From positions 1 through 64,000 of the forward strand of contig CAZSQM010000003.1 in NCBI GenBank assembly GCA_964609025.1: 64,000 nucleotides of DNA, written 5' to 3'. Position numbers and translations under genes: made by a program. Positions 25,550 through 35,115 of this stretch are shown piece after piece. Source of the DNA: SIG307 sp964609025. Lineage in GTDB: Bacteria; Bacillota; Clostridia; Lachnospirales; Lachnospiraceae. Under the pieces are notes generated by a model. The model was not told where the DNA came from. It saw nothing but the letters and a program-made list of their open reading frames with translations, and made no database searches. Numbering within the stretch: position 1 is the stretch's first letter; every line of letters begins with the position of its first letter.

Positions 25550-26914
25550 ATGGCTGCGGAAGAAAAGAGTTCCCTGTCGGCAAGAGAAGCGGCGGTGAAA
25601 ATGTTACTTGCCGTTTGCAAGGAAAAGCAGTTTTCTCATGTCGTGAAGGGAAAATACCTTGTTAAAATAGAGGAAAAGCGGGAAAGAGCGCTTGCCACAA
25701 GGCTGTTTGAGGGGTGCCTGGAACGCATGCTGGAGCTGGATTACATCATCGACAGGTTTTCGAAAACACCGGTTCGTAAGATGAAGCCTGCGATTGCCGC
25801 GATTTTACGGATAACGGTCTATCAGCTTCGCTTTATGAATAAAATACCGGCAGGAGCTGCCTGTAACGAAGCGGTAAACTTAACCAGAAAGTTTGGGTTT
25901 GCCGGTCTTTCCGGGTTTGTAAACGGAGTGGCAAGGGCAGTGGCGAGAGCGGAGGAAATCGAATATCCGAATGCCGAAATAAATCAAACGGAGGCCCTTT
26001 CCGTACGGTATTCCATGCCGACTACCATCGTAGAACAGATGACGGAGCAGTACGGAGCCGAAACGGCAGAAAAAATATTTGCGGCGTTTTTGAAAAAGGA
26101 AAATGCGGTAACAGTGCGCTGTATGACGCATACGACAAAAGTAGAAGACTTGGCGGAAGCCTTTCGGCAGGCAGGAATTCGGGCGGAACAAGGCTTTTAT
26201 TCCAAGGAAGCACTGCGGCTTTTCGAACTGGATTTTCCGGAGCGTCTGCCGCTCTTTGACGCGGGTGCCTTTTATATTCAGGATGAAAGCTCCATGCAGG
26301 CGGTAGCGGCAGCCGGACTTTGCGGCGGAGAACGCGTATTGGACCTTTGTGCGGCTCCCGGCGGGAAAACCGTTATGGCGGCGGACATACTGTGCGGACC
26401 TGGTGGCGGGACGGTGGAGGCAAGAGATTGCACCGGAGCGAAAATAAAGCTCTTAGAGGAGAACATAAAGCGCTGCCGCCTGCGGAATGTGACCGTAAAT
26501 CTTTCCGACGCAACGGTTTACTGCGGGGAAGACGAAGAAACGTATGATGTGGTGTTAGCCGACGTACCCTGCTCCGGTCTTGGCATTCTCGGGAAGAAGC
26601 CGGATATTAAGCTGTTTCTGACAAGGGAGCAGGAAAAAGAGCTTTGCGTTTTGCAAAAAAAGATTCTCGCCAACGCCGTGCGTTATGTGAAAAAAGGCGG
26701 TGTGCTGGTTTTTTCCACCTGTACGCTGAACAAAGAAGAAAATATGGGCGGCTTTGACTTCTTGCGGGAATGCGGAATGCAGCCGGAAAGCATAGAGCCG
26801 TTTTTGCCAAAAGAGCTTTGGACGGCTACGACGGCGCAGGGCTATCTTCAGATGTTACCGGGAGTCCACAGGGCGGACGGCTTTTTTGTGGCAAGGCTTC
26901 GGAAGCCGCTTTAA
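25550..26914 (+). CDS. rsmB: 16S rRNA (cytosine-967 C5)-methyltransferase RsmB
   Basis: A 454-residue enzyme with an N-terminal NusB-like RNA-binding domain (about 8-135) and a C-terminal SAM methyltransferase domain. SAM motif I is VLDLCAAPGGKTVMAA. The catalytic Cys pair is in DVPCSGLGILGKKPDIK and FSTCTLNKEEN, both needed for m5C chemistry. Length is normal. ATTAGGAA sits just before the ATG. Confidence 0.95.
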   Translation: MAAEEKSSLSAREAAVKMLLAVCKEKQFSHVVKGKYLVKIEEKRERALATRLFEGCLERMLELDYIIDRFSKTPVRKMKPAIAAILRITVYQLRFMNKIPAGAACNEAVNLTRKFGFAGLSGFVNGVARAVARAEEIEYPNAEINQTEALSVRYSMPTTIVEQMTEQYGAETAEKIFAAFLKKENAVTVRCMTHTTKVEDLAEAFRQAGIRAEQGFYSKEALRLFELDFPERLPLFDAGAFYIQDESSMQAVAAAGLCGGERVLDLCAAPGGKTVMAADILCGPGGGTVEARDCTGAKIKLLEENIKRCRLRNVTVNLSDATVYCGEDEETYDVVLADVPCSGLGILGKKPDIKLFLTREQEKELCVLQKKILANAVRYVKKGGVLVFSTCTLNKEENMGGFDFLRECGMQPESIEPFLPKELWTATTAQGYLQMLPGVHRADGFFVARLRKPL

Positions 26915-26972
26915 AGAAGGTTTTGCGGCAGGAGCAGCCCGGAGAGATTAAAAATGCGAGGAAAACAGTAGG

Positions 26973-28040
26973 ATGCAGACAGAAAAGAAGGATATCAAAT
27001 CATATACGTTGCAGGAGCTTTCGGAAGAACTTTCGGCAATGGGCGAGAAGAAATTCCGGGCGGAGCAGCTTTTTGACTGGCTGCATAAGCGGCAGGTAAC
27101 GGATTTCTCCCGGATGACGAATTTGCCGGAAACGTTAAGAAAGCGTCTGGCGGAGGAGTATACGATTGTTACGCTGCGGGAGGTAAGAAGGCTTTCCTCC
27201 GCACAGGATGAAACCGTAAAGTTTTTGTTTGCCCTGCCGGATGATAAAGTAATTGAAAGCGTATTTATGAAATACAAGCACGGAAATTCCGTCTGTATTT
27301 CTTCTCAGGCGGGATGCCGCATGGGATGCCGGTTCTGCGCTTCGACTCTGGGCGGATTGGAACGGAATCTCCTTCCGTCGGAAATGCTGGAGCAGATTTA
27401 CCGGATACAGGAGCTGACCGGGGAGCGTGTGTCCAATGTGGTAGTGATGGGAACCGGGGAACCGATGGATAATTATGATAATCTGGTGCGCTTTCTGCAC
27501 CTCCTTACTTCGGCAAAAGGACAGGGAATGAGTATCCGGAACATTACGGTGTCAACCTGCGGTATTGTGGAAAACATGCGGCGGTTTGCCGAAGAGGGGC
27601 TTTCGGTTACGCTGGCGCTTTCGCTGCATGCCCCGAACGATGAGGCAAGAAAACGCCTGATGCCGGTGGCAAACCGTTACCCGTTAAAGGAAGTGCTTGC
27701 CGCCTGCGACAATTATTTCGAAAAAACCGGACGAAGGATTACCTACGAATACAGTCTGGTGGCGGGAGAAAACGATACGGAGGCAGAGGCGGAGGAGCTC
27801 GGAAGGCTGCTGCGGGGGAAAAACTGTCATGTCAATCTGATTCCGGTCAATCCCATTAAAGAACGGGATTACAGGCAGTCAAGTTTTAAAAATATTTTAA
27901 ATTTCAGAAAAACACTTGAAAAATATAGTATAAATGTTACTATTAGAAGAGAATTGGGTGCAGATATCGGGGCGGCATGCGGACAGTTAAGAAAAAGTCA
28001 TCTGGATTCCGCTCTTTCAGTACAGAAGAAAGACAGATAA
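26973..28040 (+). CDS. rlmN: dual-specificity 23S rRNA/tRNA adenine-C2 methyltransferase RlmN
   Basis: A 355-residue radical SAM enzyme methylating A2503 of 23S rRNA and A37 of some tRNAs. The 4Fe-4S motif CRMGCRFCAST (CxxxCxxC), the GTGEPMDNYDN loop and the C-terminal catalytic Cys in IGAACGQL are present. The N-terminal helical domain (about 1-70) is typical. The start ATG 26973 has only a weak Shine-Dalgarno (AGTAGG). Followed closely by prpC. Confidence 0.96.
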   Translation: MQTEKKDIKSYTLQELSEELSAMGEKKFRAEQLFDWLHKRQVTDFSRMTNLPETLRKRLAEEYTIVTLREVRRLSSAQDETVKFLFALPDDKVIESVFMKYKHGNSVCISSQAGCRMGCRFCASTLGGLERNLLPSEMLEQIYRIQELTGERVSNVVVMGTGEPMDNYDNLVRFLHLLTSAKGQGMSIRNITVSTCGIVENMRRFAEEGLSVTLALSLHAPNDEARKRLMPVANRYPLKEVLAACDNYFEKTGRRITYEYSLVAGENDTEAEAEELGRLLRGKNCHVNLIPVNPIKERDYRQSSFKNILNFRKTLEKYSINVTIRRELGADIGAACGQLRKSHLDSALSVQKKDR

Positions 28041-28078
28041 GGTACGGGGTGCGAGGAGTATCGGAGGAGGTGAATGCC

Positions 28079-28819
28079 TTGAAGTCGTATTGTATTACGG
28101 ATACAGGAAAAACAAGGGAGGTTAATCAGGATTACATATACAGCAGTGATGAGCCGGTCGGGTTGTTGCCGAATCTATATATTGTTGCAGACGGTATGGG
28201 GGGATACAATGCAGGTGATTATGCTTCCCGCTGCTGTGTGGAGGAATTTGTCGGACAGGTTCAAAGAAGTACCCAGCCGACGGTAATCAGTGTGATGACG
28301 GAAGCACTTTCTTCCGCGAATTCCGTGGTGGTAAACCGTGCCGCGGAAAATTCCGAATTGAGCGGTATGGGAACGACGTTTGTAGCTGCGACGGTGTTTC
28401 CGGACAAGGTTTATGTGATGAACGTCGGCGACAGCAGACTTTATCTGATCGGAGAGGAAATGAAGCAGATTACGGTGGATCATTCCTATGTGGAGGAAAT
28501 GATTCGCAAAGGGGAGCTTTTAAGAAAGGACGCAAGAATCCATCCGAAGAAGAACGTAATTACACGGGCGGTCGGAGTAGAGGCAGCCGTAGAGGCGGAC
28601 TGTTACGAAGTAATACCGGAAGCGGATTCGCGTTTCCTGCTGTTATGTACGGATGGGTTGACAAACATGCTGGAGGATGAAGAAATCCGGCATATTGTAA
28701 TAAAAAACGCGGATTCGCCCGAGGAAGCCTTAACCCGGTTAGTGAAACGCGCAAACGAGTGCGGCGGGAAAGACAATATATCGGCGGTTGTCGTTGAAAT
28801 AAAGCAGGACAGGAATTAG
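28079..28819 (+). CDS. prpC: PP2C-type Ser/Thr phosphatase PrpC (Stp)
   Basis: A 246-residue PPM phosphatase that reverses PrkC phosphorylation. The metal-binding acids are in VNQDYI, VADGMGGYNAGD, LLCTDGLTNML and GGKDNISAVVVE. The frame opens earlier (27977) and overlaps rlmN. I prefer TTG 28079, 8 bp behind GGAGG, which yields MKSYCITDTGKTREVNQD. A GTG at 28070 is the alternative. It lies 14 bp before prkC, the usual phosphatase-kinase pair. Confidence 0.94.
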   Translation: MKSYCITDTGKTREVNQDYIYSSDEPVGLLPNLYIVADGMGGYNAGDYASRCCVEEFVGQVQRSTQPTVISVMTEALSSANSVVVNRAAENSELSGMGTTFVAATVFPDKVYVMNVGDSRLYLIGEEMKQITVDHSYVEEMIRKGELLRKDARIHPKKNVITRAVGVEAAVEADCYEVIPEADSRFLLLCTDGLTNMLEDEEIRHIVIKNADSPEEALTRLVKRANECGGKDNISAVVVEIKQDRN

Positions 28820-28833
28820 AAAGGTGAGATGGT

Positions 28834-31008
28834 ATGGTAAAACCGGGAATGTTTATCAGTGACAGGTATGAAATTATTGAAAAGGTCGGTTCCGGGGGGA
28901 TGGCAGATGTCTATCGCGCGAAATGCCACCGGCTGAATCGTTATGTGGCGATTAAAATTTTAAAGCCGGAATTGTCCGCGGATAAGAATCTGGTGACAAA
29001 GTTCCGCGCGGAGGCACAGTCCGCGGCAGGACTTTCCCATCCGAATATTGTAAGTGTTTATGACGTCGGTGACGACGGCGATCTGCATTATATCGTGATG
29101 GAGCTGGTAGAAGGGATTACCTTAAAGAAGTTTATCGAGAAAAAGGGAAAACTGGAAATCAAAGAAGCCATCGGTATCGCAATTCAGATTGCGCAGGGAC
29201 TGGAAGCCGCACATGATAATCATATCGTACACAGGGATATCAAGCCGCAGAACATTATTATTTCCCGTGAAGGGAAGGTAAAGGTTGCGGATTTCGGAAT
29301 TGCGAAGGCCGCTACGACCAACACGGTGACGCAGAATGCGGTCGGCTCCGTGCATTACCTCTCTCCGGAGCAGGCAAGGGGCGGATACAGTGATGAGAAG
29401 AGCGATATTTATTCCCTTGGCGTTACCATGTACGAGATGCTCTGCGGAAAGGTACCGTTTGCGGGTGACAATACCGTATCGGTAGCACTTTCCCATATCC
29501 AGTATGAGCCGGTGCCGGTCAAGGAAGTAAATCCCGCCGTGCCTTACAGCGTGGATAAGATTGTGCAGAAATGTATGCAGAAGCGTCCGGAGAACCGCTA
29601 TTTGTCCGCATCCGAGCTGATTGTGGATTTGAAGCGTTCCGTAATGAATCCGGAAGGCGATTTTGTACAGATTTCCGCGGGTGTTGTGTCGGATTCCCCG
29701 ACGAAGAATATGACACAGGATGAACTGGCAGTGATTAAAAGTGCCGCAAAGTCCCCGGTGACGAGATTCGAAGCAAACCAGCAGACGAATTCCCAACTGC
29801 TTCGTGAGGAGGAGGAGGAGTTGGACGGCACCGATTCCAAGTGGGACAGGACGCTTGTGTTTGTTGCCGTAGGCGTTACGGTAATATTGATGTTAGCCAT
29901 TGTGTTTGCGGTATTCAAATTTGTAAACGTGTTCGGCTCCGAAAAGGTGTCGCCGACGCCGGGCGGTACGCCGACAAAGCTCGAGGGAACACCGTCGCTT
30001 TCTCCGACGCCGTATGTGGATTTAACGACGATTCGCTTACAGAACGTCGTAGGTCGAATGGCAGACGACGCAAAGGAACTGCTGCTCAAGCAGTCCGACC
30101 GTTTTACGATTTTGGACGGAGATACGGATTATAGTGATACTTATCCGAAAGGAATGGTAATTTCTCAGTATCCGTTAGGCGGTGTAGATGTTGCGCTGGA
30201 TGAGGAAATCCGGCTGGTAATCAGCGCCGGACCGGAAATGCTGACGGTACCGAACTATTCTCTTTGGAGCTATACGGAAGCCAAAATAGAAGCAGAGAAC
30301 GATTTTAAGGTGCGGATTGAATTTGAAAACAGTTCGACGATTGAGAATAACCGCGTGATTCGCACGATACCGGACCGCAACGAGCTGCTTGCAAAGGGAA
30401 GCGAGCTTGTGCTGGTAGTCAGCCGCGGCGAAAAAGTAGAGGCAGTGCCGAATCTTCTCGGCATGACATTAGAGGGTGCTACGCTGGCTTTAACGGAAAG
30501 AGAGTTTGAAGTAGGAGAAGTTACCTACACGGGTTCTACCGTTTATGAGGAGGGTCTGGTTACTTATCAGAGCGAATCCGAAGGAAATATGTTAGCGGTA
30601 GGCACAAAAATCGATCTTTGGGTAAGTACCGGCATTGTGGAGGCAACGCCTGTGCCTACACCTACTCCTGTTCTGACCCCGACCCCAACTCCGACCCCGG
30701 AGGCAACACCGACGCCGGTACCGGAGCAGGTGTGGGAGATTGCGGTGAATATTCCGTACAATCCGTTAAATCCGGGCGATACCGCATGGGTATATTTTGA
30801 ATTGCAGACGTCAAACGGCGTATACTCGTTATATGACAACGACGAGATGGCTTACGAGGAACTTTCGGTTGCTTCTCTGTCGTTTACGGCGAAAAAGGAG
30901 CAGCTGACCGGAGTGACGGATGGAGAAGAAACAGCGGTCTGGGTTTATATTAACGGAACGCCGGCAATGTATTGTACCGCAAAGATTACGGAAAAAGAGG
31001 GACGATGA
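28834..31008 (+). CDS. prkC: PASTA-domain Ser/Thr protein kinase PrkC
   Basis: A 724-residue transmembrane kinase sensing cell-wall fragments. Kinase domain about 10-275 has GSGGMADVY, catalytic Lys41 in VAIK, HRDIKPQN and DFGIAKA. The linker carries possible phosphosites, a membrane helix lies at about 342-365, then three PASTA-like repeats (about 395-605). After these comes a Thr-Pro-rich linker with TPTPTPTP and a C-terminal extracellular domain (about 635-724) that is not PASTA. Known homologues control wall metabolism and spore germination. The stop overlaps the rsgA start (ATGA). Confidence 0.96.
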   Translation: MVKPGMFISDRYEIIEKVGSGGMADVYRAKCHRLNRYVAIKILKPELSADKNLVTKFRAEAQSAAGLSHPNIVSVYDVGDDGDLHYIVMELVEGITLKKFIEKKGKLEIKEAIGIAIQIAQGLEAAHDNHIVHRDIKPQNIIISREGKVKVADFGIAKAATTNTVTQNAVGSVHYLSPEQARGGYSDEKSDIYSLGVTMYEMLCGKVPFAGDNTVSVALSHIQYEPVPVKEVNPAVPYSVDKIVQKCMQKRPENRYLSASELIVDLKRSVMNPEGDFVQISAGVVSDSPTKNMTQDELAVIKSAAKSPVTRFEANQQTNSQLLREEEEELDGTDSKWDRTLVFVAVGVTVILMLAIVFAVFKFVNVFGSEKVSPTPGGTPTKLEGTPSLSPTPYVDLTTIRLQNVVGRMADDAKELLLKQSDRFTILDGDTDYSDTYPKGMVISQYPLGGVDVALDEEIRLVISAGPEMLTVPNYSLWSYTEAKIEAENDFKVRIEFENSSTIENNRVIRTIPDRNELLAKGSELVLVVSRGEKVEAVPNLLGMTLEGATLALTEREFEVGEVTYTGSTVYEEGLVTYQSESEGNMLAVGTKIDLWVSTGIVEATPVPTPTPVLTPTPTPTPEATPTPVPEQVWEIAVNIPYNPLNPGDTAWVYFELQTSNGVYSLYDNDEMAYEELSVASLSFTAKKEQLTGVTDGEETAVWVYINGTPAMYCTAKITEKEGR

Positions 31009-31883
31009 CAGGGAAAATAACAAAGGGAATTGCAGGGTTTTACTATGTGCATGCAAAAGACGGCTGCATTTATGAATGCAAAGCAAAAGGCAGCTTTCGC
31101 AAGGAAGGCATAAAGCCGTTAGTCGGAGATAATGTCCGGATTTGTGTTCTGGATAAAGAGAAACGGCTTGGAAATCTGGAGGAAATTTTACCGAGAACCA
31201 ATGAACTGATTCGGCCGGCTTCCGCGAACATCAGTCAGGCATTGGTTGTCTTTGCGGCAGCAAAGCCGGCTCCGAATCTGAATCTGCTGGACCGTTTTCT
31301 GATTCGTATGGAGTTAAAAGAAATTCCGGTGCGGATAGGATTTAATAAGTGCGAACTGATTCCGAAAGAGCAGCAGAAGGAAATAGAAGAAGCGTATACG
31401 CTGGCAGGGTATCCGGTAGTTTTCTTTTCCGTAAAGGAGCAAATCGGACTGGAACAGTTAAAATCGGCGCTGCGTGGGAAGACAACGGCGCTCGCGGGTC
31501 CGTCCGGTGTCGGAAAGTCCAGCCTGATTAATTTCCTCTGTCCGCAGGCGGAAATGGAAACCGGTACGGTCAGTCGTAAGATTGAGCGCGGGAGGCATAC
31601 GACGCGGCATGCGGAGCTGTTTGTTTTGGACGGGGAAACCTATGTGATGGATACGCCGGGTTTTTCTTCCCTGTATATAAACGAAATTCCGCCGCAGGAG
31701 TTATGGAAGTATTTTCCGGAGATGAAACAGGCGGAGAAGGAATGCCGCTTTTCCGGATGCAGTCATACGGAGGAGCCGGACTGCGGTGTAAAGAAAGCGG
31801 TTTTATGCGGGAAAATCGCAGGCGGAAGATATGAAAGCTATCGCAGACTTTATACCGAACTAAACAGTATAAAAAGATACTAA
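31005..31883 (+). CDS. rsgA: ribosome small-subunit biogenesis GTPase RsgA
   Basis: A 292-residue circularly permuted GTPase. An N-terminal OB fold (1-70) is followed by the permuted G motifs: FNKCEL (G4), LAGPSGVGKSSLINFL (G1) and DTPGFSSL (G3). The C-terminal zinc site has C and H residues in ECRFSGCSHTEEPDCGV. The longer frame from 30972 overlaps prkC. ATG 31005 shares the ATGA with the prkC stop and is the normal start. Confidence 0.96.
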   Translation: MTGKITKGIAGFYYVHAKDGCIYECKAKGSFRKEGIKPLVGDNVRICVLDKEKRLGNLEEILPRTNELIRPASANISQALVVFAAAKPAPNLNLLDRFLIRMELKEIPVRIGFNKCELIPKEQQKEIEEAYTLAGYPVVFFSVKEQIGLEQLKSALRGKTTALAGPSGVGKSSLINFLCPQAEMETGTVSRKIERGRHTTRHAELFVLDGETYVMDTPGFSSLYINEIPPQELWKYFPEMKQAEKECRFSGCSHTEEPDCGVKKAVLCGKIAGGRYESYRRLYTELNSIKRY

Positions 31884-31920
31884 TACTATGGTGCGCGGCA
31901 CAGGAAGGTGAACGAGAGGT

Positions 31921-32580
31921 ATGTTTAAATTAGCACCGTCGATTTTGGCAGCAGATTTTGCAAGGCTGGGAGAACAAATCCGTATGGTAGAGGAGGCAGG
32001 GGCCGATGAGCTTCACATTGATGTGATGGACGGTATTTTTGTTCCGAGTATATCCTTTGGAATGCCGGTAATCAGCTCTATACGGAGCGCAAGCAGGCTG
32101 TTTTTTGACGTTCACCTCATGATTACGGAGCCGATACGTTATCTGGAGGAGTTTGTGAAAGCGGGAGCGGACGGCATTACCGTGCATGCGGAGGCGTGCG
32201 GCAATTTGACGGAAACGGTGCGGAAAATAAAGGAGTTAGGCGTCAGGGCCGGTGTTTCCGTAAAGCCGGAAACTCCGATTTCCGTTTTGGAGGAGGTAGA
32301 GCCGCTTCTGGAACGGGTGCTGGTTATGACGGTGCATCCCGGCTTCGGAGGACAGAAATTGATACCGGAGTGCGTGGAGAAGGTAAAAGAACTGGCGGCA
32401 CACAGAAAGAGAACATTCGGAAAGTATGATATTCAGGTGGACGGCGGTATCGGTCTTTCCAATGTAAAATCGGTTGCAGAAGCCGGAGCGGAGGTTTTTG
32501 TGGCAGGCACCGCGGTATTTCGCGGGAATATTTTACAGAATGTGAAAGCATTTAAGGAGGAAGCAGGGGTTGCTGATTAA
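31921..32580 (+). CDS. rpe: ribulose-phosphate 3-epimerase
   Basis: A 219-residue TIM-barrel enzyme interconverting ribulose-5-P and xylulose-5-P in the pentose phosphate pathway. It has LAPSILAADFARLGEQ, HIDVMDGIFVPS (metal and catalytic Asp), DVHLMI, TVHPGFGGQKL and VDGGIG. Length is canonical. AGGAAGGTGAACGAGAGGT precedes the ATG. Confidence 0.97.
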   Translation: MFKLAPSILAADFARLGEQIRMVEEAGADELHIDVMDGIFVPSISFGMPVISSIRSASRLFFDVHLMITEPIRYLEEFVKAGADGITVHAEACGNLTETVRKIKELGVRAGVSVKPETPISVLEEVEPLLERVLVMTVHPGFGGQKLIPECVEKVKELAAHRKRTFGKYDIQVDGGIGLSNVKSVAEAGAEVFVAGTAVFRGNILQNVKAFKEEAGVAD

Positions 32581-33256
32581 AGAAATGAAAGAGGGAAAAA
32601 CTCTGGATATTTTGGTAGACCGGGATGGCTACCATTACCACTTTGTGAGTAAAATTGAAGGTGTTACCTCGAATGCCGTGGCGGTTTCTCTGATTGCGAC
32701 GGCAAGGCGTACATTCCGTTTTGAAGAACGGGATGATATAACGATTATATATCGCGGAGCCGAGCGTATGTGGAAGTGGGAGCATGTAAAGGGTGGAATG
32801 GCGATGTTAGAAGGCACCCCGGTGCATACTTTTTTTTCAAGAGCGGAGGGAGTCAGTTACAACCGCCGGGAATCGTTCCGGGTTCCGATTGGAGAGAGCC
32901 TGCTGATGCGCCGCATTGTAAAGGAAAAGGATGAAAACGATGAAATACAGGAGCGCGAAGTGAATTTTGAGGCTCTGCTGTCGGATTTAAGCGTAACCGG
33001 AGCCGGCTTATACACAAACGAAGCACTGGATATCGGAACAACGATTGTGTTTGATATGCCGACCAATCTGGGATTGCTGAGCTGCCGGGGAGATATCATA
33101 AGAGAAGCGGAAGTGTTTGACCGGCCCTTCCGGCATTTTTACGGCTGCGATTTTACCGTGGTAAAAAAAGGACTGGAAAAGTATTTGTTTGAACGGCAGA
33201 GACTGATGCTCCAACGGGAAAGAGGCGGAGAGAGCATGCAGCCTAAATTGAAATAA
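32570..33256 (+). CDS. PilZ-domain (YcgR-like) c-di-GMP-binding protein
   Basis: A 228-residue protein with an N-terminal YcgR-type beta barrel (about 1-90) and a C-terminal PilZ domain. The c-di-GMP motifs are both intact: NRRESFRV (RxxxR) and DLSVTGAGLYT (D/NxSxxG). In known systems such proteins slow flagella or tune secretion, but no flagellar genes are nearby. The TTG start at 32570 overlaps the rpe stop and lies behind AAGGAGG, so it is translationally coupled to rpe. Confidence 0.88.
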   Translation: MLIKEMKEGKTLDILVDRDGYHYHFVSKIEGVTSNAVAVSLIATARRTFRFEERDDITIIYRGAERMWKWEHVKGGMAMLEGTPVHTFFSRAEGVSYNRRESFRVPIGESLLMRRIVKEKDENDEIQEREVNFEALLSDLSVTGAGLYTNEALDIGTTIVFDMPTNLGLLSCRGDIIREAEVFDRPFRHFYGCDFTVVKKGLEKYLFERQRLMLQRERGGESMQPKLK

Positions 33257-33292
33257 CGGACGCACGGCGTTTCGGTTGATTCGGAGGGAACA

Positions 33293-33934
33293 ATGACAGC
33301 AATTTTGGTATGCGGCGGTACGCTGACTGCCGCATTTTTGCGGGAGTATACAGCGAAGGAAAAGGAAGCGGTGCTGTATGCGGTGGACGGCGGTCTGACC
33401 GTGTTTGAGGAAGCCGGGCTTGTACCGGACTATCTGGTGGGAGATTTTGATACAGCTTCCCCGGGACTGGTGGAGCGCTATGAAACACTTTGTAAAACGA
33501 TACGGCATCAGCCGGAGAAGGACGCAACGGACACGGAGCTTGCGGTGGATGACGCGCTGAGCCGGGGAGCGGACCGGGTGGTGCTTCTCGGAGCCACCGG
33601 GAGCCGGTTCGACCATACGTTAGCCAATGTGCATATGCTTTACCGTGTGCTTTTACGGGGAGGTTTTGCGGAGCTGGTGGATGAAAATAACCGGATTACG
33701 CTGCATCGTATGCCGTTTTGGAAGGAGAAAAAAGAACTGTTCGGAACCTATGTATCGTTTCTTCCGTTTTTCGGGGAGGTATCCGGCGTTACGCTTTCGG
33801 GTGTAAAGTACCCGCTCCGGAATCAGACGCTGACTGCCGGCAGCAGTCTTAGCATCAGTAATGAAGCAATAGATGAGAAAATCAGGGTATCGTTTTCAAA
33901 CGGATATCTTTTGATGATAGAAGCAAGAGATTAG
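33293..33934 (+). CDS. thiN: thiamine pyrophosphokinase
   Basis: A 213-residue enzyme converting thiamine and ATP to thiamine pyrophosphate. Conserved stretches are AVDGGLTVFEEAGLVPDYLV then GDFDT, EKDATDTELAVD and LGATGSRFDHTLAN. The C-terminal beta domain (about 135-213) binds thiamine. Length is typical. GGAGGGAACA precedes the ATG. The rsgA-rpe-thiN order is conserved in Firmicutes, here with a PilZ gene inserted. Confidence 0.96.
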   Translation: MTAILVCGGTLTAAFLREYTAKEKEAVLYAVDGGLTVFEEAGLVPDYLVGDFDTASPGLVERYETLCKTIRHQPEKDATDTELAVDDALSRGADRVVLLGATGSRFDHTLANVHMLYRVLLRGGFAELVDENNRITLHRMPFWKEKKELFGTYVSFLPFFGEVSGVTLSGVKYPLRNQTLTAGSSLSISNEAIDEKIRVSFSNGYLLMIEARD

Positions 33935-33965
33935 CGGCACCAAACGTGCAAGGAAAGGAGAACTT

Positions 33966-35063
33966 ATGAAATTAGGCATTGTGGGGCTTCCGAATGTGGG
34001 AAAGAGCACCTTATTTAATTCTTTGACAAAGGCAGGGGCAGAATCGGCGAATTATCCGTTCTGCACGATTGACCCGAACATCGGAATCGTTCCGGTTCCG
34101 GATGAAAGGCTGGATGTGCTGGGAAAAATGTACGATTCGGAGCGTATCGTTCCGGCGGTTGTGGAATTTGTGGACATCGCGGGTCTGGTAAAGGGAGCGT
34201 CCAAGGGCGAGGGACTCGGCAACCAGTTTCTTGCCAATATCCGCGAGGTTGATGCAATTGTTCATGTGGTACGCTGTTTTGAGGATTCCAATATTATCCA
34301 TGTGGATGGTTCGGTAAATCCGCTGCGGGATATCGAAACGATTAATTATGAGTTGATTTTCTCCGATTTGGAGGTTTTGGAACGCCGTCAGTCCAGAGTG
34401 GTCCGCGGTGCGAGAAACGATAAGGCATTGGCAAAAGAAGAGGATTTTATCAACCGTCTGATGGCACATTTGGAGAGCGGCAGTATGGCAAAGACCTTTG
34501 CGCTTTCGGATGAAGACGAGGAGCTTTTGTTGGCCTCGTATAACCTTTTGACGGCAAAGCCGGTCATCTATGCGGCAAACGTAAAAGAGGATGACCTTGC
34601 GGACGACGGAGCGTCGAATGCAAATGTGGCAAAGGTAAGAGAGTTTGCGGCACAGGAAAATTCCGAAGTGTTTGTTATTTGTGCGCAGATTGAACAGGAA
34701 ATTGCAGAACTCGACGACGAAGAAAAGAAAATGTTCTTAGAGGAACTGGGACTTTCGGAGTCCGGTCTGGAAAAGCTGATTCGGGCAAGCTATCATATTC
34801 TCGGGCTGATCAGCTATCTGACCGCAGGACCGAAGGAAACAAAGGCATGGACCATAACCCGCGGAACGAAAGCACCGCAGGCGGCCGGAAAGATTCATTC
34901 GGATTTTGAACGGGGCTTTATCCGTGCGGAAATCGTAAGCTATCAGAACCTGGTAGACTGCGGAAGCTTCAACGCCGCAAAGGAAAAGGGACTGGTACGT
35001 TCCGAGGGAAAAGAGTATGTGGTGCAGGACGGGGATGTTGTGCTGTTCCGCTTTAATGTATAG
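33966..35063 (+). CDS. ychF: redox-regulated ATPase YchF
   Basis: A 365-residue OBG-family P-loop protein. It has G1 GLPNVGKSTLFN, DIAGLVKGASKGEGLGN, the NVKE-type altered G4 that lets YchF bind ATP rather than GTP, a central coiled coil and a C-terminal TGS domain ending VVQDGDVVLFRFNV. It binds ribosomes and acts in stress responses in studied bacteria. Length is canonical. AAAGGAG precedes the ATG. Confidence 0.97.
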   Translation: MKLGIVGLPNVGKSTLFNSLTKAGAESANYPFCTIDPNIGIVPVPDERLDVLGKMYDSERIVPAVVEFVDIAGLVKGASKGEGLGNQFLANIREVDAIVHVVRCFEDSNIIHVDGSVNPLRDIETINYELIFSDLEVLERRQSRVVRGARNDKALAKEEDFINRLMAHLESGSMAKTFALSDEDEELLLASYNLLTAKPVIYAANVKEDDLADDGASNANVAKVREFAAQENSEVFVICAQIEQEIAELDDEEKKMFLEELGLSESGLEKLIRASYHILGLISYLTAGPKETKAWTITRGTKAPQAAGKIHSDFERGFIRAEIVSYQNLVDCGSFNAAKEKGLVRSEGKEYVVQDGDVVLFRFNV

Positions 35064-35115
35064 GACGGCTTCCTGACGGGAAGTTTGCAGGCGAGGAAAG
35101 GCGGGTGATTCCGAA

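Noticed and set aside
29122..29796. 224-residue minus-strand open frame
   Set aside because: It overlaps the conserved kinase domain of prkC and has no family resemblance; antisense shadow.
30640..30740. low-complexity CCGAC/CCTAC repeat
   Set aside because: It simply encodes the Thr-Pro-rich linker of PrkC.
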